From DASUME01 sp038257655 (GTDB lineage Bacteria; Myxococcota_A; Polyangia; Polyangiales; DASUME01): a DNA stretch of 5,142 bases. The notes under the pieces are model-generated. The model saw nothing but the letters and a program-made list of their open reading frames with translations, had not been told where the DNA came from and did not search any database. The position numbers and the translations under genes were made by a program. Of this stretch, positions 1-5,142 are shown piece by piece. Positions within the stretch are counted from its first letter, which is position 1. Each line of letters opens with the position of its first letter. The stretch spans positions 1 to 5,142 of the forward strand of contig JBBSJC010000580.1 of the NCBI GenBank assembly GCA_038257655.1, written 5' to 3'.

Positions 1-261
1 AGCAGTGATGACCACGACTGGAATCTGCGCGAGGGCAGGATCGCTCTGTTGCTCAAGCAGAAACGCCTCCCCATCCATCACCGGCATCATCCAATCGAGC
101 AGGATAAGACAAGGGGTTCCCCCGCCACGCAACCAGTCGAGGGCTTCGCGCCCGTTGGATGTCCCCACCGCCGTGTATCCCTCGCTGTCGAGCAGATCTA
201 GCAAGGCATCGCGAATGTCGTCGTCATCATCGACGACGAGGACCGTATGCTCAGGTCTCAT
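1..261 (-). CDS. Response regulator, receiver domain (partial, C-terminus beyond left edge)
   Basis: Reading leftwards from the ATG at 261, 87 residues are visible before the window ends. They form most of a CheY-like receiver domain. Beta-1 ends in VLVVDDDDDIRD, where Asp11 and Asp12 form the acidic Mg-binding pocket. The phosphoacceptor is Asp56 in LILLDWMMPVMDG. Thr86 in VVVITA is the conserved switch Ser/Thr. The remaining conserved Lys and any output domain lie outside the window, so it could be a single-domain relay protein or a full regulator. The start is set by a 4-bp ATGA overlap with the kinase stop (258-261). No good Shine-Dalgarno sequence precedes it, which suggests translation coupled to the kinase. 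By position it is the likely partner of that kinase, taking phosphate from its His776. Family assignment is very secure; the effector function is unknown. Confidence 0.95.
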   Translation of the reverse strand, partial: MRPEHTVLVVDDDDDIRDALLDLLDSEGYTAVGTSNGREALDWLRGGGTPCLILLDWMMPVMDGEAFLLEQQSDPALAQIPVVVITA

Positions 262-3260
262 ACAGTTGCATTGCCAACTTCGGAGCCCAATGGCAACTGC
301 ACAATGAATTGGCTGCCCTGCAAGGGCGCGCTTTCCACGCGTACCTGGCCCGCATGGGCTGTCACAATCTCACGTACGATCCACAACCCGAGCCCAAAAC
401 CCCCGATGTTTCTGGCCTGCGGACCGCGCTCGAACCGCTCGAAAATGCGCAGGTGGTCTTGCGGATCGAGGCCTGGGCCGCCATCGGAAATGGTCAATAC
501 CGCCTGATCTTCGCACCTCTCCACGCAGATCTGAGCGGGCTTTCCAGGCGCGTGTTTCAGCAAGTTCGTGAGCAGGTTCGTGACGACCTGATCAAGCCGG
601 TCTTTATCCCAAGCTCCGATCACAGGCTCCGCTGCGGAGATCTGAAGCTCGGTCCCTGAGGCGCGTGCCTGCTCCGCAAATCCGTCCACCACCTCCCGTA
701 CGAGCAGGGAGAGGTCCATGCGACGGCGCTCCAAACCGAGCTTCCCGGAGCCGATGCGCGACACGTCCAAAAGCTCGCTTATCAGGATCGTCAACCTATC
801 GACCTGTCGGTTTGCCTTGGTGACGCGCGCCAACATTTTCGTCATCGGTAAGGTCTGAAGATCGTCGCGCTGCATGTCGCGGGCGAAGGCCTCGAGGTAC
901 AAGCGCAGCGAGGTGACGGGCGTCTTGAGCTCGTGGGACGCGATCGACAAAAATTCGTCGCGCAAACGGGTGGCAGCCTGGGACGCTTCGAACAATCGCG
1001 CATTCTCGATCGCTAAGGCCGCCCTGCGCCCGAGCTCCTGGGCGAAGCTCACATCGTCTTCGGTATAGCGGCGTCCCGACTCGGCCTGATACAGACCTAA
1101 TGCGCCGATCGCTCGCTCACCGAGTAATAGGGGTACTAAGATCGAAGAACACAGTCCCAACTCCCGCATTACGCGCAGATGCTCGTCGTCCCGCGCGGCC
1201 TGCACCAGCATGGCGTCGCTAATCTCGCTGACCAGTCTCGGTTTGCCCGTGCTGATGACTCGCGCGACACCCGTCGTCGTTCGTGCATCGGGTGGGTAAC
1301 GGCGGCGCATCTCGCGAGCGAGGGCTTCTTTTTCGGGGTTCGAGTGCTTGATCGCGACTTCGTCGGTGTGGCCCTGCTCGTTGAGCACTTCGATCACGCA
1401 CCAGTCGGCCAGGCGCGGTACGGCAATTTGTGCGACCTCGGTCAGTGTGGTGCGGTAATCGAGGCTGGAGGCGAGAATACGGCTCGCATCGCTGAGAAAC
1501 TGTAGCCCTTCGCGTGCGGCCCGTTCGCGCGTGATGTCGAGGCCGGTGCCCACGAAGCGGATAGGGTTGCCTGCACTATCGAAATAGGAACGGCCGCGCA
1601 CGGCGAGCCAACGTTCGATTCCGTCGGTGACGCCACGGGTCCGGTACTCAACGGCGTATTCACCCCCGTTATCGCGCGCGAACGATTGCTCGACCGCCGC
1701 TTGCACGTGCTGGCGATCATCCGGGTGAATCGCGTCATTCAATATACTTGCCGTCACTTCGGCCTCGGGCGGCAAACCGAACAGGGCCTTGTAACGGGCG
1801 TCACAACGTACCTCTGCCGTGCGCGGATCGTAGTCCCAGGTGCCTAAGTTACCGGCTTCTACCGCCAGACGTAAGCGCTCCTCCGCCTCGGCCATGCGCT
1901 CGCGTGAGTGCACAAGGTCGCTGACGTCGTAGGAGAACATCATGACCCCATCGACCTTACCGTCCGCCGCGCGTAGGGGTTGTAGAACGCCATTCATGTA
2001 GACGCGTCGCGCGGGTTGAGAGCCGCGCTCGGGCATCGTCACTGGGTATTCTTGCGCCACATAGGGCTGGCCGGTTTCGTATACCTGCTGTAACAGACCG
2101 ATCACTCCCTCGGCTTCGAGCTCGGGCAGGGCTTCCCGGACGGTTCGGCCCATCAGCGCGGCCTGGCCCGCGATCTCTTGGTTGAGCGGGTTTGACAAGG
2201 TGTAGCGAAACTCCGGCCCGCGCAGGATCGCAATCGCAGCTGGCGTTTCCATGAACAGCGCACGCAGGTTGTCGCGCTCGGCGTCGGAGTCGGCACGCGC
2301 CTGGCGCAGCTCTTCCTCGGTGTGCAGACGCGCGAGATACTGACCTATCTGAAAGCCAAGCGCGCCCATCGTGCGCAGTAAGTCACTTTCGGGCTCTTCG
2401 ATCTTGAAAGTAAGGTACTCGAGCACGCCCCAGGTGGTCTTCGCGCAGTAAACCGGAAAGAGCAGCGCAGTACGCAGACCGTGTGCGGCCACCAGCTCCG
2501 AACGCACATAAGTTGGGTCGGTCTGGGCTTCTCTCAAGAATACAGGTTCTCGCGAGGCGAGAACCTGACCTATGCAGCCATCCCCCGGCCCGAAACTAAG
2601 ATCCCGACAGTCGTCTGCAAACTTGTTCTGAAGCACTTGGTCGATGGCCCAGGTGCAGGCTGCCGTCATCCGTCCGGTTGCGGCGTCCACGCGCCAGTAC
2701 ACGGCCACCTCCCACTCCAGGGCGCGTGCGGTCCCCTCAAGCAGCTTCGGGATGGCTTCCGCATAGGAGCTTGCAGACAACAGCACGCTGACCGCGGCAT
2801 GCTGAGCCAGACTCTTGCGCTGCGAGGAGAGCTGGCGTTCGAGCTCGACCCGCTCGCGTAGGTCGCGAATGGTAGCGATGATCAACACGCTCCCTGGCCG
2901 CACTTCGGAGCCTGCGGGTAGGCGCAGCTCAGATAACGTGAGCTCGATATCGATCTCACTGCCATCGCGATGCAGTGCGGGCACGCGCACCGGTCGGCCC
3001 AAGATGTTCGCGCGCCGGGTGTTGACGAACGTACGAAAACCCGTTTCGTGAGCCGTCCGAAAACGGGCGGGCATAATGCTTGTCAGCGAGTTGCCGCAGA
3101 GTTCTGAAGCGTCCCAACCGAGCAGTCGTTCTGCGGCGGGATTCAGGAACGTGATCGAGCCGCTCTCATCCGAGGCGACCACCGGATCCATCAGCGCACT
3201 GAGCACCGACCTTACTTCGAAGGATGGCAGCGTGGCACTTTCCGACGGGTGAAGTTGCAC
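258..3260 (-). CDS. Multi-sensor histidine kinase, PAS-GAF-PAS-PAS-GAF-HisKA-HATPase
   Basis: A 1000-residue sensor kinase that autophosphorylates on histidine and passes phosphate to a receiver Asp. Approximate domains: PAS 17-135; GAF 150-312; short coiled coil 312-335; PAS 336-450; PAS with PAC 458-583; GAF 590-755; HisKA 765-835; HATPase_c 855-993. The H-box is FLSIASHELKTP with phospho-His776. The N-box is NLLTNLLKH, with Mg-ATP Asn899; Leu900 replaces the usual Ala. The G1 box is DGGPG (Asp926), the F-box is IFERF (940-943), and the G2 box is GFGLGL (954-959). There is no hydrophobic segment long enough to span a membrane and no signal peptide, so it is cytoplasmic and senses an internal or diffusible cue. 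The ligand cannot be read from the sequence. The start is the GTG at 3260: the frame stays open to about 3381 but has no ATG or other GTG upstream. The first in-frame ATG (codon 24) would cut into the first PAS domain. It overlaps the downstream receiver gene by 4 bp. Confidence 0.95.
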   Translation of the reverse strand: MQLHPSESATLPSFEVRSVLSALMDPVVASDESGSITFLNPAAERLLGWDASELCGNSLTSIMPARFRTAHETGFRTFVNTRRANILGRPVRVPALHRDGSEIDIELTLSELRLPAGSEVRPGSVLIIATIRDLRERVELERQLSSQRKSLAQHAAVSVLLSASSYAEAIPKLLEGTARALEWEVAVYWRVDAATGRMTAACTWAIDQVLQNKFADDCRDLSFGPGDGCIGQVLASREPVFLREAQTDPTYVRSELVAAHGLRTALLFPVYCAKTTWGVLEYLTFKIEEPESDLLRTMGALGFQIGQYLARLHTEEELRQARADSDAERDNLRALFMETPAAIAILRGPEFRYTLSNPLNQEIAGQAALMGRTVREALPELEAEGVIGLLQQVYETGQPYVAQEYPVTMPERGSQPARRVYMNGVLQPLRAADGKVDGVMMFSYDVSDLVHSRERMAEAEERLRLAVEAGNLGTWDYDPRTAEVRCDARYKALFGLPPEAEVTASILNDAIHPDDRQHVQAAVEQSFARDNGGEYAVEYRTRGVTDGIERWLAVRGRSYFDSAGNPIRFVGTGLDITRERAAREGLQFLSDASRILASSLDYRTTLTEVAQIAVPRLADWCVIEVLNEQGHTDEVAIKHSNPEKEALAREMRRRYPPDARTTTGVARVISTGKPRLVSEISDAMLVQAARDDEHLRVMRELGLCSSILVPLLLGERAIGALGLYQAESGRRYTEDDVSFAQELGRRAALAIENARLFEASQAATRLRDEFLSIASHELKTPVTSLRLYLEAFARDMQRDDLQTLPMTKMLARVTKANRQVDRLTILISELLDVSRIGSGKLGLERRRMDLSLLVREVVDGFAEQARASGTELQISAAEPVIGAWDKDRLDQVVTNLLTNLLKHAPGKPAQICVERCEDQAVLTISDGGPGLDPQDHLRIFERFERGPQARNIGGFGLGLWIVREIVTAHAGQVRVESAPLQGSQFIVQLPLGSEVGNATV
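2543..2567. repeat. Perfect 10-bp inverted repeat inside the kinase gene
   Basis: CAGGTTCTCG (2543-2552) and CGAGAACCTG (2558-2567) are exact reverse complements around the 5-nt loop CGAGG. It lies in the first GAF domain, within codons for GQVLASREPV, a typical GAF segment. The kinase mRNA would form a strong GC-rich hairpin here. It may simply result from codon choice; no terminator-like T-run follows on either strand. Confidence 0.6.
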
Positions 3261-3266
3261 CCGAAC

Positions 3267-3272
3267 ATTGTA
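3267..3272 (-). promoter_or_regulatory. Candidate -10 box for the kinase operon
   Basis: On the minus strand this hexamer reads TACAAT, one mismatch from the sigma-70 TATAAT consensus. Only six bases separate it from the GTG start, so initiation seven bases downstream would fall on the G of that codon (3260). That would make a leaderless mRNA, which fits the absence of any Shine-Dalgarno-like sequence ahead of the GTG. The region 17 bp upstream (3290-3295, ACGGCT) is a poor -35 element, so the assignment rests on a single hexamer. Confidence 0.35.
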
Positions 3273-3304
3273 GCTCGATAGCGTCCCCCAGCCGTCCCGC
3301 GGAA

Positions 3305-3320
3305 TGGCACTTCTTATGCG
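3305..3320 (+). promoter_or_regulatory. Candidate sigma-54 (-24/-12) promoter facing the hydrolase gene
   Basis: The sequence is TGGCAC, then TTCTT, then ATGCG. The -24 element TGGCAC matches the RpoN consensus fully. The -12 element is ATGC against TTGC. The invariant GG (3306-3307) and GC (3318-3319) are separated by exactly 10 bp, as sigma-54 requires. Transcription would start near 3331, leaving a leader of roughly 113 nt before the GTG at 3444. No enhancer-binding protein gene or obvious upstream activating sequence is visible, and upstream sites would fall inside the kinase gene. The motif could occur by chance in GC-rich DNA. Confidence 0.4.
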
Positions 3321-3360
3321 GAAAGATAAAGCGCCAAATCGCTGTGGCGGAATGCGACAT

Positions 3361-3375
3361 CGCCTTTTCGAGGCG
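3361..3375. repeat. Small hairpin in the hydrolase leader
   Basis: CGCCT and AGGCG form a perfect 5-bp stem around the 5-nt loop TTTCG. It lies in the divergent intergenic region and would be part of the leader if the upstream -24/-12 motif is the promoter. No T-run follows, so it is not an intrinsic terminator. No function can be assigned. Confidence 0.3.
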
Positions 3376-3428
3376 TGCTTTCAACAGCTTGAGGCACGTG
3401 CTGCGTGAATCGGTAGCAGCTAGACAAC

Positions 3429-3434
3429 AAAGGG
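3429..3434 (+). promoter_or_regulatory. Ribosome binding site that favours the GTG start of the hydrolase
   Basis: AAAGGG lies 9 nt before the GTG at 3444, a normal position for a Shine-Dalgarno sequence. The in-frame ATG at 3456 is 21 nt from this site and has only CTGACTGGT directly before it. This makes the GTG the better start, adding four residues (MLTG) to the protein. Confidence 0.55.
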
Positions 3435-3443
3435 TCATAAGCT

Positions 3444-4517
3444 GTGCTGACTGGTATGATTACAGACCTGCGCGTCGAAGATCTCACGATCGCCCCTTCC
3501 TTACGGCGCGAGCTGCCGGACTACTTCAAGTCGCCAGTAGACGGCTCCTCCTTCCGCAATCCCTGGGAGCATGCGCAGCTGCCTGGCTTTTCGAGCGTGT
3601 TGAAGTGGAAGCTGCAAGCAAACACCCTGCGCCCGTCGGACTATCGCGCGACGCCGCTCCCCGCCGCGCCAGACGCCCTCGCTGCGTTCGAGGGGTTGCC
3701 TGGAACATCGCGTATCTTCTGGATAGGTCACGCGTCGTTCATGGTTGTGATGGATGGTTTGCGCATGGTGATCGACCCGGTGTTTGGCCGCGCCGGGGGC
3801 GTGGTGCCGCGGCTCATTGCTCCCGCCGCCCGCGCCGAAGAGCTCGGTGAAATCTCGGCTGTGTTGATCACGCACGGACATCACGATCATCTCGATCCGA
3901 AGAGCCTCCGGCAGTTAGCCGAAGCCAATCGCGATCTCGGGGTGTTCATCGTGCCAAGCGGGCTCGGCCGCGCGCTGCCGGCGGCGTGTCGGCCCGTGGT
4001 TGAGCTCGGATGGTGGCAGTACGTCACCCTCGCTTCCGTTCGCATCCACATGGTACCGGCGCAACACTGGCATCAGCGTAGTGTTCTCGACCGAAATCGC
4101 AGCTTGTGGGGCGGCTTCGTGGTTCAGGGTTCCCACCGCATCTATCACTCGGGAGATACAGGTTACTTCGGCGGTTTTCGCGCGATCGGTCGCGCGTTTG
4201 ACGGCATCGACGCAGCTTGCTTACCTCTAGGGGCCTACGAGCCCACGTGGATGATGTCGACACAGCACATGGGGCCCGCGCACTCGCTGGCCGCTTGGCA
4301 GGATTTGCAGGCGACGCACTTTGTTGGCATGCACTGGGGCACCTTTGATCTGAGTAATGAGCCACTGGATGCTGGGGTGCGCTGGCTCGCTGCCGCTGTC
4401 CGCGAGCACGCGCTGCCAGCCGAGCGTTTCCAGTTACTGCGCACCGGTGGATCGATCGCCCTGCAAGGTGCATCCGGTCATACCCAGGCCTGCGCACTCA
4501 GCCGGTTCGAACCCTGA
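3444..4517 (+). CDS. MBL-fold metal-dependent hydrolase, NAPE-PLD/RomA-like
   Basis: A 357-residue cytoplasmic metallo-beta-lactamase-fold protein with no signal peptide. The core starts at IFWIGHASFMV (91-101) and continues through VIDPVFG (109-115). Predicted metal ligands are His144, His146, Asp148 and His149 in THGHHDHLD, His208 in PAQHWHQRS, Asp238 in GDTGYF, and His297 in HWGTFDL. The run PAQHW, LWGGFVV, GDTGYF, AYEPTWM and HWGTF is the signature of the N-acylphosphatidylethanolamine phospholipase D (NAPE-PLD)/RomA branch rather than of beta-lactamases or glyoxalases. Family members are roughly this long. Known animal NAPE-PLD cleaves N-acyl-PE to N-acylethanolamine and phosphatidic acid; the substrate of this bacterial protein is unknown. 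The segment after AYEPTWMM reads QHMGPAHSL where NAPE-PLD has a QHVDPEEAV-like stretch. The ATG at 3456 is an alternative start. It is transcribed divergently from the kinase, and the next gene lies 176 bp downstream on the same strand, so an operon with it is uncertain. Confidence 0.9.
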   Translation: MLTGMITDLRVEDLTIAPSLRRELPDYFKSPVDGSSFRNPWEHAQLPGFSSVLKWKLQANTLRPSDYRATPLPAAPDALAAFEGLPGTSRIFWIGHASFMVVMDGLRMVIDPVFGRAGGVVPRLIAPAARAEELGEISAVLITHGHHDHLDPKSLRQLAEANRDLGVFIVPSGLGRALPAACRPVVELGWWQYVTLASVRIHMVPAQHWHQRSVLDRNRSLWGGFVVQGSHRIYHSGDTGYFGGFRAIGRAFDGIDAACLPLGAYEPTWMMSTQHMGPAHSLAAWQDLQATHFVGMHWGTFDLSNEPLDAGVRWLAAAVREHALPAERFQLLRTGGSIALQGASGHTQACALSRFEP

Positions 4518-4693
4518 GCACCCGTCGCGCTGAGTCGATCCCCGTCATTCCGCGACGACTGGCGCAGCAAACGGAGCAATCGTGTGGGCTACTCCACGAT
4601 TCCGGCAGTTAGGCCATGCGTGGCGACGCCGCCTCGTATACATGTGGGGCACCCACCGATACGTATTTTTCCAGCCCCGCTGACCGAGGTTGC
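4518..4693. other. Intergenic region between hydrolase and lipoprotein gene
   Basis: This 176-bp gap has no supportable gene. Besides the inverted repeat at its left end it holds a second hairpin (AATCGTG at 4578-4584 with CACGATT at 4595-4601, 10-nt loop). It also has a short stem GTGGG/CCCAC (4644-4656), followed 9 bp later by T5 at 4666-4670. TATACA at 4637-4642 could be a -10 box for the next gene, but no matching -35 was found. The gap is AT-richer than the flanking genes around 4635-4671, as expected for a promoter region, so the downstream gene may have its own promoter. Confidence 0.45.
4523..4557. repeat. Inverted repeat just after the hydrolase stop
   Basis: CGTCGCG (4523-4529) and CGCGACG (4551-4557) are perfect 7-bp arms around a 21-nt loop, starting 6 nt after the hydrolase stop codon. 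The stem is GC-rich and well placed to protect or end the mRNA. The long loop and the lack of a following T-run make it a poor intrinsic terminator. Confidence 0.3.
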
Positions 4694-5142
4694 ATGCGAG
4701 TTCCCTTTTCGAGCGCTGTGATTGCTTCGCTTTGTCTTGCAATTTCAAGCTGTTATGTCGAGCTTGCCGATTCGTCGCGCCCCGATGCCGCCGCAGCCGA
4801 GCCGACCGCGCCAGTGAAGATCAAGAGCGACGAACTCACCACTGCCCAGGCTGCGCTCGCCCGCTGGTCAAGTGTGGCTCGGCTGCCGCTTGTGCCCGTG
4901 TCTGCAGCGAATCTGCCAGATGGTAAGGTCTTGCTCTGGTCGGCCGAAAACAAGTTCAGCTTCGGTAACGACACCGGCCGAACCTACACCGTCACGTTTG
5001 ATCCGGTCGCGGGCACGTCGACCGAGCGGCTCGTCAGCGAGACTGGCCACGACATGTTCTGCCCAGGTACGGCCAACCTGCCTGACGGGCGCGTGCTGGT
5101 GAACGGCGGCTTGAGCAGCGGCAAAACGAGCATCTTCGATCC
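4694..5142 (+). CDS. Galactose oxidase-like (copper radical oxidase family) lipoprotein, partial
   Basis: 149 residues are visible before the right edge cuts the gene. Residues 1-19 are a short signal peptide, and ISSC at 17-20 is a lipobox-like site, so the mature protein should start at lipidated Cys20. Tyr at +2 gives no inner-membrane retention signal. An Ala/Pro-rich linker runs to about residue 55. From residue 57, ARWSSVARLPLVPVSAA matches the start of the galactose oxidase propeller, followed by a kelch-type LPDGKVLLW blade and HDMFCPG (119-125). Cys123 aligns with galactose oxidase Cys228, which forms the thioether bond with Tyr272. That Tyr, Trp290 and the copper ligands would lie past the window. 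A second blade motif, LPDGRVLVNGG, follows at 129-139. The N-terminal carbohydrate-binding domain of fungal galactose oxidase is absent. The ATG at 4694 is preceded by GAGG at 4686-4689. Substrate is unknown; oxidation of a sugar or other primary alcohol to an aldehyde is the family reaction. Confidence 0.85.
   Translation, partial: MRVPFSSAVIASLCLAISSCYVELADSSRPDAAAAEPTAPVKIKSDELTTAQAALARWSSVARLPLVPVSAANLPDGKVLLWSAENKFSFGNDTGRTYTVTFDPVAGTSTERLVSETGHDMFCPGTANLPDGRVLVNGGLSSGKTSIFD

Noticed and set aside
217..237. Inverted repeat GTCGTCG / CGACGAC in the receiver gene
   Set aside because: It follows from the run of GAT/GAC codons for five Asp residues next to GTC codons in the conserved receiver motif, so no separate function is needed.
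159..659. Plus-strand open frame of 166 codons opposite the receiver/kinase junction
   Set aside because: It lies antisense to the kinase catalytic domain and the receiver start, both of which have clear motifs. The translation shows no recognisable domain and is typical of GC-rich shadow frames.
3233..3247. Second TGGCAC sequence, resembling a sigma-54 -24 element
   Set aside because: At the required 10-bp spacing the -12 position reads CG instead of GC, and the site lies inside the kinase coding region.
3389..3417. TTGAGG as a -35 element for the hydrolase gene
   Set aside because: At 17 bp spacing the -10 position reads GGTAGC, and at 18-19 bp it reads GTAGCA or TAGCAG. None is a convincing -10 box.
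3224..3850. Plus-strand open frame of 208 codons across the intergenic region into the hydrolase
   Set aside because: It overlaps the hydrolase in another frame. Its later part is Arg/Ala-rich low-complexity sequence typical of an out-of-frame translation, and no ribosome binding site was found.
4644..4670. Short GC stem (GTGGG/CCCAC) followed by a T5 run, terminator-like
   Set aside because: The stem is only 5 bp and the T-run begins 9 bp after it, too far for an intrinsic terminator. The region fits a promoter for the downstream gene equally well.

Overview
The window reads as chromosomal DNA of a GC-rich Gram-negative bacterium. The coding bias (G/C at third positions), a predicted Cys-anchored lipoprotein and the multi-sensor two-component genes fit a proteobacterium or myxobacterium. 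Nothing here fixes the taxon: there are no RNA genes, and there are no mobile elements, integrases or CRISPR arrays.

Layout. (1) The left part, on the minus strand, is a two-component operon. It holds a 1000-residue soluble hybrid-sensor-type histidine kinase (PAS-GAF-PAS-PAS-GAF-HisKA-HATPase). Its stop codon overlaps the start of a response-regulator receiver gene in an ATGA, and that gene runs off the left edge. (2) A 183-bp divergent intergenic region (3261-3443) separates the kinase from the next gene. It carries a -24/-12 (sigma-54-like) motif facing right and a TACAAT -10-like hexamer facing left. (3) On the plus strand is a 357-residue metallo-beta-lactamase-fold hydrolase of the NAPE-PLD/RomA type, with a complete set of metal ligands. 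(4) After a 176-bp gap with two weak hairpins comes a second plus-strand gene. It starts at 4694 and is cut by the right edge. It encodes a predicted lipoprotein whose visible part closely resembles the start of the galactose oxidase propeller, including the Cys that in galactose oxidase forms the Tyr-Cys radical cofactor.

How the parts may work together. The kinase and receiver protein almost certainly form one cytoplasmic phosphorelay: PAS/GAF input, His776, then Asp56 of the receiver. The two plus-strand genes have no proven link to it. The phospholipase-like hydrolase and the copper-radical-oxidase-like lipoprotein both suggest envelope or cell-surface chemistry, but any functional link is inference from proximity. 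No clearly new system is visible. The most notable items are the lipoprotein galactose-oxidase homologue, the sigma-54-like promoter motif, and the kinase start, which lacks a ribosome binding site and sits where a leaderless transcript would begin.
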